Both the position numbers and the translations under genes were made by a program. Shown here one piece after another: positions 1-6,295 of a stretch of 8,394 nucleotides of DNA (positions are counted from its first letter, which is position 1; each line of letters opens with the position of its first letter). Source of the DNA: QPIN01 sp964399475 (GTDB lineage: Bacteria > Pseudomonadota > Gammaproteobacteria > Methylococcales > Methylomonadaceae). The DNA lies in assembly GCA_964399475.1 (NCBI GenBank), contig CAYNRB010000142.1, positions 1 through 8,394 on the forward strand, given 5' to 3'. The notes beneath the pieces were generated by a model. That model was given only the letters and a program-made list of their open reading frames with translations. It had not been told where the DNA came from and made no database searches.

Positions 1-15
1 GGAATGATCGACTGA

Positions 16-47
16 CCCCGGATTCCGCTACGCTCCATCCAGGCTAC
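16..47. repeat. Short dispersed-repeat-like hairpin fragment
   Basis: A GC-rich island in AT-rich DNA that starts with CCCCGGATTCCGCTACG and ends with CTCCATCCAGGCTAC. Its two halves are partly self-complementary (CCGGAT against ATCCaGG, with further pairing inside). The reverse complement resembles a 'GTAGCCtGGATGGAGCG...GGAATCCGGG' phrase that I remember as an interspersed intergenic repeat in many proteobacterial genomes. The identification is from memory; what the sequence shows directly is the composition contrast and the imperfect symmetry. It may be part of a larger repeat cut by the window edge. Confidence 0.4.
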
Positions 48-200
48 ATTGATGGTATGTCTGAGTGGCTGTCGGTCTTCCACGTTCCCCCTGGGATTTA
101 TAGCGGATACATTAAATCGTCTATTGGTTTAATCGTTGTTTGTTTGGGTTTAAAGTTGAAATTTATAGTATTTGAATAGTTGCAAATAAGTAAATACGGG

Positions 201-217
201 AACGACTTTCAGTCGTT
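201..217. repeat. Small hairpin with TTTCA loop, copy 1
   Basis: A perfect inverted repeat: AACGAC (201-206), loop TTTCA (207-211), GTCGTT (212-217). The loop and its closing GAC/GTC pairs are identical to those of the hairpin that starts seven bases downstream, while the outer stem differs. No T-run follows that would make it a convincing terminator, so a REP-like repeat is the better reading. Confidence 0.55.
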
Positions 218-223
218 TTAAAA

Positions 224-254
224 CAACCTATGGACTTTCAGTCCATAGTGGTTG
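224..254. repeat. Small hairpin with TTTCA loop, copy 2
   Basis: CAACC (224-228) followed by TATGGAC (229-235), loop TTTCA (236-240), then GTCCATA (241-247), two unpaired bases and GGTTG (250-254). This gives twelve paired positions with one small bulge; alternatively CTATGGAC/GTCCATAG forms an uninterrupted 8-bp stem. It shares loop and closing base pairs with the hairpin at 201-217, which suggests a tandem pair of the same small element with diverged but still complementary stems. Confidence 0.6.
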
Positions 255-273
255 AGTAGAAACAGATTAGTTG

Positions 274-291
274 AGAAACAAAATTGTTTCT
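274..291. repeat. AT-rich perfect palindrome
   Basis: AGAAACAA (274-281) and TTGTTTCT (284-291) are exact inverted copies separated by two A residues. It could be an operator half-site pair or a decayed repeat arm. No gene starts nearby, so no regulatory target can be named. Confidence 0.3.
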
Positions 292-652
292 GATTTGGTA
301 ATGAGGGTGGCTTGTAGTCGTGAGAAAAGCTGAATTAAATTTGCACGGCTTATAATAGAAACAGATATTGTTGGGGCGTTTTTAAATTTTGACCTTCTTT
401 TTCACTAAAAAACAGCTGCAATCGTTTTTAAAGTGTAAGGTACGGTTATATACTTTGCTTGATAAGCTAAGTGATAATTAAAAAAACATGAATACTGCAT
501 AAAAACTAAGTCTGCTGATGTATGATTTCAGATGGAAGGATTTTGTGTGGATGATTGATAGTAAAAACATGTAAAAATAGGTATTGACATGGTTATGACA
601 GGAACGTGCACTAAATAACTTGAGCAACTAGCTTGTCTTTTTGTCCGTCTTC

Positions 653-677
653 TCGGCAATTGCTCCTGCATTGCTCT
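653..677 (+). repeat. Internal direct repeat copy A
   Basis: TCGGCAATTGCTCCTGCATT plus five more bases. It matches copy B at 750-774 at 22 of 25 positions without gaps and is followed by a small hairpin (ACGCC 683-687, GGCGT 694-698). Confidence 0.7.
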
Positions 678-701
678 ACTACACGCCATCCTTGGCGTAA
701 T

Positions 702-749
702 GCGTTGCAGCTTCGGTTACATAGCTTGCTATGCGCCCTACGCTGCGCC
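702..749 (-). repeat. 48-nt central hairpin shared with the 4156-4321 element
   Basis: Read on the minus strand, this block begins GGCGC, contains GGGCGCATAGCAAGCTA and ends GCAACGC. It aligns without gaps to plus-strand 4216-4263, with identical ends and an identical 17-nt core. The flanking stem is GCAGC/GCTGC here and GCTGAAAC/GTTTCAGC in the other copy, so the paired segments differ but stay complementary. Confidence 0.75.
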
Positions 750-774
750 TCGACAATAGCTCCTGCATTGTTCT
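750..774 (+). repeat. Internal direct repeat copy B
   Basis: Second copy of the unit at 653-677, on the same strand 97 bp further on. It is followed by a small hairpin at the equivalent place (ACACA 781-785, TGTGT 790-794). The stem sequence has changed but pairing is kept. Confidence 0.7.
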
Positions 775-884
775 ACCTACACACATCCCTGTGTTAGTTG
801 AAGACGAACAAAAATCCTACGCCAGAGTTGCTCAAGTCATTTCGTGCCCATTCCTAAACTAGGCTAATTTTAGATTCAGAGGCC

Positions 885-2306
885 TTAACTTTTCTTGATT
901 ATCAATTTCTGTCCAGGGCGTAATATTTTAGTTAGTGAGATATTATTCCAGTTAGCAATATCTCGACTTCTTACTGAAAAGAGACGCGCTATATACCAAA
1001 ATGTATCGCCTTTTTTTACCGTATAATAGTGTTTATTGGCTCTTTGTTGACTAGGTCTGGTTTTGTAAAATGAATCGGGAATCAACAAAAAATTACCTGC
1101 TCGTATTTTATTGTTTGCAAGACGATTGCTATAGCGTAGTGCATTAACAGTAGTATGATATTTTATTGCAATATTACCCAGGTTTTCACCTTCTTTAATT
1201 ATATGGCGAATCCATTTGATACGATCTTTAGGAGAGGTAAGTGCCAGCTTTTTTTCAAAAATTTCAGCTTTATCAACGGGGATTAATAGGTGGTAAGGAC
1301 CGTCAGGATCTGTGGTGAATCTTTTGTAGCCAGGATTTAAATTAAAAAACTCATTTTCAGTCATTCCTGCCATTTTAGTCGCTATGCCTAAATCTATTGG
1401 GGAGTCAAGTTTTACATATTTAAAATAAGCTTTGTTAGGAAATGATTCTAAGGAGATATTATATTTGCTAGGATTGGCAAATATTTTTGCGAGAGCCAAT
1501 AGCTTTGGCACATAATATTGAGTTTCTTTAGGTAAAGGTAATGACCAATAGTCTGTGGGCAAGTTTTTCTTCAGGTTTCTATTAATTCTTTTTCTAACGG
1601 TTCCTTTCCCTGCATTATAGGCTGCAAGCGCTAATAACCAGTCATCGTCAAATGTTTTGCTAAGTTGTTTAAGATAGTCTGTTGCCGCTTGGGTTGATGA
1701 GACCACATCGTTTCGGGCATCATACCACCAGTTTTGTTTGAGTTTAAATAAGCGGCCTGTTGCTGGCATGAATTGCCAAAGCCCTGAAGCAAGACTTCTA
1801 GAAACTGCAGTAGGTTTAAAGGCACTTTCTATGGCTGGAAGTAAAGCTAATTCTCCTGGAATTTGTTTGGCTTCAATTTCTTCAAGTATAAAATAAAGAT
1901 AAGGTTCTGCTCTTTTTTGAATGGTTGTCAAATATTCAGGGTTTTTGAGAAATTTTTTGAGTTCATGGTTGATCCGTTCATTCTCAATTACGGGCAGTGA
2001 ATACAGAGAAACCAATCGAGTCCATATGTTATTGTGATGAACAGCTTGAGAAGACTGATGGCTGGTTTTTCCATCACCGTCATCTAAACGACTAAGTTCT
2101 TTTGAATCAGGTAATTTAGTGTGATGTTGTCTTTCCTTATTCAGATCAGTGGAAACAATAGATGTTGAAGCAAAGTCAGGGGAAACTCCAGGCGGTATTT
2201 CATTGATAAAAACATGCTTGCTGGTTTTTTCTGCGCATCCTGTAACAATAAGTAGTATTAAATAAAGAAAGTATCTGAATGGCTTGATTGAATTATACTG
2301 AGTCAT
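885..2306 (-). CDS. mltD: Membrane-bound lytic murein transglycosylase D (lipoprotein)
   Basis: A 473-residue lytic transglycosylase that would cleave the MurNAc-GlcNAc bond of peptidoglycan with formation of a 1,6-anhydro product, acting from the periplasmic face of the outer membrane. Residues 1-24 are a lipoprotein signal peptide with lipobox VTGC (lipidated Cys24). A variable linker (25-95) is followed by the SLT goose-lysozyme-like domain (about 120-245), with the likely catalytic Glu160 in AIESAFKP, then SGLWQFMPATGR and the AAYNAGKG motif (228-235). Two LysM peptidoglycan-binding domains end the protein (about 366-410 and 426-471). This order and length match E. coli MltD (about 450 residues). 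The ATG is chosen because it gives a complete signal peptide; the AAGG upstream lies only two bases from it, so the ribosome site is poor. It is divergent from the YafS-like gene 73 bp away. The gene often found next to mltD, gloB, is missing. Confidence 0.95.
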   Translation of the reverse strand: MTQYNSIKPFRYFLYLILLIVTGCAEKTSKHVFINEIPPGVSPDFASTSIVSTDLNKERQHHTKLPDSKELSRLDDGDGKTSHQSSQAVHHNNIWTRLVSLYSLPVIENERINHELKKFLKNPEYLTTIQKRAEPYLYFILEEIEAKQIPGELALLPAIESAFKPTAVSRSLASGLWQFMPATGRLFKLKQNWWYDARNDVVSSTQAATDYLKQLSKTFDDDWLLALAAYNAGKGTVRKRINRNLKKNLPTDYWSLPLPKETQYYVPKLLALAKIFANPSKYNISLESFPNKAYFKYVKLDSPIDLGIATKMAGMTENEFFNLNPGYKRFTTDPDGPYHLLIPVDKAEIFEKKLALTSPKDRIKWIRHIIKEGENLGNIAIKYHTTVNALRYSNRLANNKIRAGNFLLIPDSFYKTRPSQQRANKHYYTVKKGDTFWYIARLFSVRSRDIANWNNISLTKILRPGQKLIIKKS

Positions 2307-2379
2307 TACCTTAAATGTTTTACAAATTAATCTTAAATTTAATTATATATCACGATGCATTTATTTTCCTATTAACATT
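2307..2379. promoter_or_regulatory. Divergent promoter region, mltD / YafS-like gene
   Basis: Only 73 AT-rich bases separate the two divergent starts, so promoters for both genes must lie here or inside the genes. On the minus strand a perfect TATAAT occurs at 2342-2347, about 36 bp before the mltD start, but without a recognisable -35 box. On the plus strand TTTACA (2319-2324) could be a -35, with TATATA (2344-2349) at a long 19-bp spacing. Neither gene has a well-placed strong Shine-Dalgarno sequence. Confidence 0.3.
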
Positions 2380-3093
2380 ATGAAAAGAAAGTTTTTATTT
2401 TCCTTTTATGAAACACCACAAGGCAAGTTATTGCAGATTCTGGAAAAAAAATATCTCCAGCGATCAATTACGGTCAGTTGTAAACAGACTATTTTGCAAA
2501 TGGGGAGTTTAGGCTGGGAAGATGAGTTTATTGACTGCACCTTTTATAAAAGATTTTGCATTCTTGATGCAAGAGGAGAAGGTTGTACAAAGGCAGTAAA
2601 GGTTCAGGCTAAATCTTATCGTTTACCTATACAAAGCGAGACGGTTGATATGGTGCTTATACCTCATTTATTAGAATTTGATGCGAATCGCTTTCAAACC
2701 ATGAGAGAAATTGAGCGGATATTAAAACCTGAAGGTGATGTCATTATCTTGAATCTGAATCCGCTTAATGTCTGGGTGCGCTTACATTTTTTATGGAATA
2801 TAAAAATGTCTAATTCCTGGCGAGGAAACTTTATTTCCCGGACTAGAGTTTTGGACTGGTTGAAATTGTTAAATTTTGAAATTAAAACGACTTCAGAATT
2901 CACCTTAGACTCAATTATTAATGAACCTGATCGTTTTATATTAGGAAACAGGACGTTTTTTTCAATGGCATATGCAGTGAGAGCCGTAAAAAGACAATAT
3001 ACACTGATTCCTTTAATGCCAATAAAACCTAGGCCGCCAGCTTTAGTTTCGGCAGCATCAGGTTTTAAATCATCATCACAGAAAATTAAATGA
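2380..3093 (+). CDS. YafS-like class I SAM-dependent methyltransferase
   Basis: A 237-residue protein matching the YafS group of putative S-adenosylmethionine-dependent methyltransferases; the substrate is unknown and probably cytoplasmic. The usual GxGxG motif I is not obvious. The family's variant appears instead as LQMGSLGW (39-46), followed by LPIQSETVDMVLIPHLLEF (82-100), the region around the acidic post-motif and DxVLxxHxLEF signature. Then come REIERILKPEGDVIILNLNP (109-128), a conserved FISRTRVLDWLKLLNFEI block (151-168) and a C-terminal AVRAVKRQYTLIPLMP (199-214). From memory, E. coli YafS has the same blocks (LDWLSLLNFEV, VARKRTIPLTLNPMK). Length is normal (about 240). In many gammaproteobacteria this gene lies between gloB and rnhA; here gloB, rnhA and dnaQ are all absent from its flanks. 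The start is the first ATG and has no clear Shine-Dalgarno. The basic Ser-rich tail (215-237) is probably disordered. Confidence 0.85.
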   Translation: MKRKFLFSFYETPQGKLLQILEKKYLQRSITVSCKQTILQMGSLGWEDEFIDCTFYKRFCILDARGEGCTKAVKVQAKSYRLPIQSETVDMVLIPHLLEFDANRFQTMREIERILKPEGDVIILNLNPLNVWVRLHFLWNIKMSNSWRGNFISRTRVLDWLKLLNFEIKTTSEFTLDSIINEPDRFILGNRTFFSMAYAVRAVKRQYTLIPLMPIKPRPPALVSAASGFKSSSQKIK

Positions 3094-3280
3094 GAGTTAG
3101 GGCATTAAAATAGCTGGATTTTTATCACCTTCTAGCCAGTTAATTAAATAGGGTATCCCGCTACTGGTTTATCTTTCACTCTGTTTAATGTTTACAATGT
3201 AAAATTATCCAATTACCAGTTGATAATCGAAATCGTTTGCTTAATTTTCTTCTCTCAAACCTTCCGAGTTATGGTGCATT
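3094..3280. other. Convergent spacer with possible stem-loop
   Basis: This spacer lies between the 3' ends of the plus-strand methyltransferase and the minus-strand membrane-protein gene. It contains a nested inverted repeat: CCAGT and ACTGG flank an inner GGGtatCCC, within about 3135-3168. No clean T-run follows on either strand, so I do not call it a terminator. No coding potential is visible. Confidence 0.35.
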
Positions 3281-3895
3281 TTAACTTCGTCGGTCTTTGC
3301 CAGAATAGTCATCTTCACTTTTTGAATAATCTGACTCTCTTTTCAAAATGGGAAATATAAATTGGTTTTTAACTTTAAAACCAAGCCAGGCAATGACTAC
3401 AATAAATAATAAATCTAAACCAAAGTTCAAACTAAAGTCGGTAACAATATTCAAAGTTGCGGTGGCAAACAAAAGAATCCCGATTAAATAAAATCGTAAA
3501 CCTAAAATGATCCCACTCAAAAACATCGTATGTGCCAAAATTATGTGGATAAAGATGCTGGCTTCTGATGGGCCAATTCGTTCGATATCCCAGAGAAAAA
3601 AAATCAGTATCACTGCAACAAATGCACTTCCCCAATAAAACATTTCATATCTAACAAGGTATTGAGTTTCACGTCCGGTTCGCTGGTTTTTAATTTTTTC
3701 ACTTAATATTGAGGTTATGAAAAAGAAGGGAGTAACAGCAATCCAATAAAAAAAACCAAATAACAGTGATACATTCATTAGCAGTTCACCGATAAAGCTA
3801 GCCGCAATGAGAGAGATAAAAATTATTTCGTCAATATTTGCAATATTTACAATTTTTTCAAAGTATTTATTGGTTGGCGATAGACTGAAACTCAT
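3281..3895 (-). CDS. Uncharacterised six-helix membrane protein
   Basis: I do not recognise this 204-residue protein. It is strongly hydrophobic, with about six predicted membrane segments near residues 23-42, 43-64, 86-104, 112-133, 134-155 and 157-178. A polar loop (65-80, EKIKNQRTGRETQY) lies between helices 2 and 3. A 20-residue highly charged tail (about 185-204, rich in Ser, Asp, Lys, ending GKDRRS) is probably cytoplasmic. No catalytic motif, signal peptide or transporter signature is visible. The start is supported by an AGGA seven bases upstream of the ATG. It stands alone: convergent with the methyltransferase gene, and separated from rimO by 633 bp that include a long palindrome. 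It could be the membrane part of a sensor or an orphan integral membrane protein; neither can be shown from sequence. Confidence 0.75.
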   Translation of the reverse strand: MSFSLSPTNKYFEKIVNIANIDEIIFISLIAASFIGELLMNVSLLFGFFYWIAVTPFFFITSILSEKIKNQRTGRETQYLVRYEMFYWGSAFVAVILIFFLWDIERIGPSEASIFIHIILAHTMFLSGIILGLRFYLIGILLFATATLNIVTDFSLNFGLDLLFIVVIAWLGFKVKNQFIFPILKRESDYSKSEDDYSGKDRRS

Positions 3896-4155
3896 AGTGT
3901 TTTCCTGATCTGTGTTTGTTTAATTTGGAGTGTTAGAGGTTTTATTCTGGAAACGATCTTAATTAATATGGTTTATATTTAAATACCAGATTTAAGCGAT
4001 GCGAATAATTGTACATAACCAAATAGGTCAATTTCTATGTTAATTCAGTCTGGAATATAACTATTACTACCTGAATATTATGAATTGACGAGCATGTTAG
4101 TATTTGCAAGTATAGTTTAATTTTCTAGAGTTTAAAGTTTTTCGGGATATGGATA

Positions 4156-4321
4156 TTATACTTCGCGCGGTCACGGTTGCGGAATTGTTAGCGAGTTGGT
4201 TTTTGTCGATAGCAAGGCGCTGAAACGGGCGCATAGCAAGCTACGCAACTGTTTCAGCAACGCAGTCTATCGGCAAAAAACGACCGCTAGAAATCCGCAA
4301 CCGTGACCGTGCGAAGTATAA
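4156..4321. mobile_element. 166-bp long-hairpin (MITE-like) element
   Basis: The whole segment is one inverted repeat of about 82-nt arms. The outer 28 bases (TTATACTTCGCGCGGTCACG...GCGGA) match their inverted partner at 27 of 28 positions, and the one difference would be a G-U pair in RNA. The arms then continue through TAGCG, TTTTTGtCGATAG and GCTGAAAC to a tight turn at GCATAGC-AA-GCTACGC (about 4231-4246). The GC content is clearly higher than in the surrounding DNA and there is no coding capacity. The ends are flanked by TATA-rich sequence, so any target duplication is ambiguous. The best reading is a non-autonomous palindromic element; if transcribed it would make a very stable hairpin and could end transcription towards rimO. 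Confidence 0.7.
4216..4263 (+). repeat. 48-nt central hairpin shared with the 600-855 element
   Basis: This block begins GGCGC, has GCTGAAAC (4219-4226) paired with GTTTCAGC (4250-4257), contains GGGCGCATAGCAAGCTA and ends GCAACGC. It aligns gap-free to the reverse complement of 702-749. Confidence 0.75.
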
Positions 4322-4360
4322 ATTGGGAATTAATAATTTAATTTATCTATTCTAAAGAGT

Positions 4361-4380
4361 GAGGATATAAATTAATCCTC
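4361..4380. promoter_or_regulatory. Small inverted repeat upstream of rimO
   Basis: GAGGAT and ATCCTC are exact inverted copies around an 8-nt AT loop, about 150 bp before the rimO start. No T-run follows, so a terminator is unlikely; an operator is possible but unsupported. Confidence 0.2.
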
Positions 4381-4452
4381 GTTCCTAAGTATCAATTATG
4401 ATTTTAAAAATAGTAGTAATAGAAGCAGAAACAGGAAAAATAAGACTTTGAT

Positions 4453-4480
4453 TTGCAACTTTTTTAAATTTATGTACATT
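4453..4480 (+). promoter_or_regulatory. Possible rimO promoter
   Basis: TTGCAA (4453-4458) and TACATT (4475-4480) are spaced by 16 bp and lie about 50 bp before the rimO start, in very AT-rich DNA. Each box differs from the sigma-70 consensus at two positions. TAAAAT just downstream (about 4487-4492) is an alternative -10 without a good -35. Confidence 0.25.
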
Positions 4481-4528
4481 CCTCTGATAAAATTGTAAGG
4501 ATTTTAAAATTTAAGTTGAGAGTGTGGA

Positions 4529-5839
4529 ATGAAGGATCCCCGTGTTGGGTTTATAAGTTTGGGTTGTCCCAAGGCATTAGTTGATAGTGAGCAGATCATT
4601 ACGCGTTTACGTACAGAAGGATATCAAATTTCCCCGACTTATACTGATGCTGATATTGTTATTGTTAATACCTGTGGTTTTATTGATTCTGCCGTAGAGG
4701 AATCTTTAGACAGTATCGGAGAAGCCTTGGCTGAGAATGGCAAGGTCATCGTTACAGGTTGTTTGGGTGCTAGAGAAGAAGAAATTAGAGCGCGTCACCC
4801 CCAGGTATTAAATATTAGTGGCGCGCATGCAACGGATGAAGTTATCGCGGCTGTTCACCAGCATTTACCTCCTAAACATAATCCATTTACAGATTTAGTA
4901 CCCCCGCAAGGCATTAAATTAACCCCAGATCACTACGCTTATTTAAAAATTTCGGAAGGCTGTAATCATCGTTGTAGTTTTTGTATCATTCCATCTATGC
5001 GGGGTGATCTGGTGAGTCGACCTGTTGATGAGGTTTTATTAGAAGCGCAGAGATTAGCTAAAGCAGGTGTTAAAGAGTTGTTGGTGGTTTCTCAGGATAC
5101 CAGTGCCTATGGGCTTGACTTAAGATATGAAACCAGAAGTTGGAATGGACGACCAGTCAAGTCTCAGCTTTATGATTTGGTTGAAGCATTGGGTGATCTA
5201 GATATTTGGATTCGATTGCATTATGTCTATCCTTATCCCCATGTTGACAAAATTATTCCATTAATGGCAGAAGGTAAGGTTTTGCCTTATCTGGACATCC
5301 CTTTTCAGCATGCCAGTAGTAGAATTTTAAAATTGATGAAAAGACCAGCTGCATCAGAAAATAATTTAGAACGTATTCAGTCCTGGAGACGTGTTTGTCC
5401 AGAGATTACCATTCGCAGTACTTTTATTGTTGGTTTTCCGGGTGAAACAGAACAAGAATTCGAGCAATTGCTGGATTTTTTAACAGAAGCCCAGATGGAT
5501 AGAGTCGGGTGTTTTGCCTATTCTCCAGTTCGAGGAGCAAAAGCCAATGAATTACCTGATGGATTACCTGAGGCTGTTAAACAGGAACGTTTAAAACGGT
5601 TTATGGCGCATCAATCTGAAATTAGCGCAGCTAGAATAAAACGCAGAGTCGGAAAAATCGAAACCGTATTAATCGATGAAGTAGTTGCAGAAGGTGCAGT
5701 TGCTCGAAGTAAAGCAGATGCACCTGAGATTGATGGACAGGTTTTTATTGATGGTGCAACCCATTTAAAGGTGGGTGATTTTGTTGATGTAGAGTTTGAA
5801 GAAGCTGACGAGCATGATTTATGGGCACATTTAGTTTGA
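4529..5839 (+). CDS. rimO: Ribosomal protein S12 methylthiotransferase RimO
   Basis: A 436-residue radical SAM enzyme that adds a methylthio group to the beta-carbon of the conserved aspartate (Asp88/89) of ribosomal protein S12. The N-terminal UPF0004 domain carries the three cysteines of one iron-sulfur cluster: Cys13 in SLGCPKALVDSE, Cys49 in NTCGFI, Cys78 in TGCLG. The radical SAM core follows with CxxxCxxC (Cys145, Cys149, Cys152 in EGCNHRCSFCIIPSMRG), LDIPFQHAS (255-263) and STFIVGFPGET (297-307). The TRAM domain occupies about 371-436. SLGCPKALVDSE separates RimO from the tRNA enzyme MiaB, and length matches E. coli RimO (441). The protein is intact. Its ATG is preceded by a weak GAGAG six bases upstream. 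It is probably transcribed alone; the spacers on both sides are long. Confidence 0.97.
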   Translation: MKDPRVGFISLGCPKALVDSEQIITRLRTEGYQISPTYTDADIVIVNTCGFIDSAVEESLDSIGEALAENGKVIVTGCLGAREEEIRARHPQVLNISGAHATDEVIAAVHQHLPPKHNPFTDLVPPQGIKLTPDHYAYLKISEGCNHRCSFCIIPSMRGDLVSRPVDEVLLEAQRLAKAGVKELLVVSQDTSAYGLDLRYETRSWNGRPVKSQLYDLVEALGDLDIWIRLHYVYPYPHVDKIIPLMAEGKVLPYLDIPFQHASSRILKLMKRPAASENNLERIQSWRRVCPEITIRSTFIVGFPGETEQEFEQLLDFLTEAQMDRVGCFAYSPVRGAKANELPDGLPEAVKQERLKRFMAHQSEISAARIKRRVGKIETVLIDEVVAEGAVARSKADAPEIDGQVFIDGATHLKVGDFVDVEFEEADEHDLWAHLV

Positions 5840-6295
5840 TGGGTAGTGTAGGTCTGTCGTTGTTTTTTTGGGAAATCAAAGCGTATAGTGTAATTCTGCT
5901 TACATAAGGTGTAATGAACAAATAAACAATACCTTATGAGGCGTAGATTGGATTAGAATTTTTAGCCTAGCGAAAAAACCTAACCTAATACTACACTGAT
6001 TGAGTTTTGGGTTAAGTTAAGAGTTATCTTGCTATGCTTGATAAACTAACTCATCAATCTAAGATTATTTGTTAATGCATTTAATCGTATCTAAATAGCA
6101 TTAGCGCATAGAACATTTCTAATTGTTATTGAATCATCACTGAAATTTTAAGCTATATATCGCACATACCATCATATATTTAACCTAATAGAGTTCTATC
6201 TATAAGAGGAGCGTTAGCGACAGGAGTATGGTTATAATTAGCTAACCAAAAAAATATCATTATGGATGTATTTTTAATCTTATATAAGAAGAAAC
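5840..6295. other. AT-rich spacer between rimO and the DUF2914 gene
   Basis: 456 bp without a gene. The first third holds the imperfect palindrome at 5845-5997; next to it a weak stem-loop joins TTATC (6024-6028) to GATAA (6040-6044). The remainder is very AT-rich, and I see no further structure except AGGAG-like motifs around 6207-6226 that do not serve the downstream start. Confidence 0.5.
5845..5997. repeat. Decayed palindromic element downstream of rimO
   Basis: The ends are exact inverted copies (AGTGTAG 5845-5851, CTACACT 5991-5997), and so are the inner ends of the arms (CATAAGGT 5903-5910, ACCTTATG 5931-5938). The arms are nearly equal in length (66 and 67 nt), and both carry a T-run about 18 nt in. 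Pairing between these anchors is patchy (for example AATTCT 5892-5897 with AGAATT 5955-5960). It is either an old palindromic insertion or partly a chance assembly of AT-rich words. The inner hairpin could assist rimO transcript ending. Confidence 0.4.

Larger units (their letters stand above)
600..855. mobile_element. Composite palindromic (MITE-like) element, 256 bp
   Basis: The terminal inverted repeats are about 53 nt (600-652) and 56 nt (800-855). Both begin AGGAA when read inward, share an exact 12-mer ACTTGAGCAACT (618-629; complement at 826-837), and end in TTTTTGtcCGTCTTC or its equivalent. Inside are two direct copies of a unit (653-677 and 750-774, 22 of 25 bases identical, sharing GCTCCTGCATTG). 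Each is followed by its own hairpin with an ATCC/TCCC loop: ACGCC/GGCGT and ACACA/TGTGT. A central hairpin (702-749) contains the perfect palindrome CATAGCTTGCTATG. There is no coding capacity. The structure suggests a non-autonomous element of the MITE or BIME kind. No clear target-site duplication was found. The element ends 29 bp beyond the mltD stop, so it may form the 3' end of that transcript. Confidence 0.65.
1..884. other. Gene-free, repeat-rich region
   Basis: I find no open reading frame that looks like a gene here, and no recognisable tRNA or rRNA. The stretch is AT-rich apart from islands of higher GC, which coincide with the palindromic repeats listed separately (16-47, 201-217, 224-254, 274-291, 600-855). 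The remaining sequence (roughly 300-599) shows nothing I can name. The left edge is cut by the window, so the upstream neighbour is unknown. Confidence 0.6.
3896..4528. other. Long AT-rich divergent spacer
   Basis: 633 bp without a gene, between the minus-strand membrane-protein gene and rimO. It holds the long palindromic element at 4156-4321, a small hairpin (GAGGAT 4361-4366, ATCCTC 4375-4380, loop of eight) and presumably the promoters of both flanking genes. I see no tRNA and no conserved small ORF. Confidence 0.5.

Noticed and set aside
201..254. Rho-independent terminator
   Set aside because: The hairpins lack a following T-run on either strand and no gene ends nearby.
600..855. CRISPR array, because of repeated blocks and hairpins
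   Set aside because: Only two direct copies, inverted ends, no regular spacers and no cas genes.
1631..1825. Minus-strand ORF of 64 codons
   Set aside because: It lies inside mltD on the same strand in another frame; mltD is clearly the real gene.
2694..2903. Minus-strand ORF of 69 codons
   Set aside because: Antisense to the well-supported methyltransferase, with no recognisable protein features.
3432..3635. Minus-strand ORF of 67 codons
   Set aside because: Alternative frame within the membrane-protein gene, which has a good ribosome site and coherent hydrophobic pattern.
6228..6245. Five-codon ORF (MVIIS) after an AGGAG, as a possible leader peptide
   Set aside because: The AGGAG is only one base from the ATG, too close to work well, and no attenuator structure follows before the DUF2914 gene.
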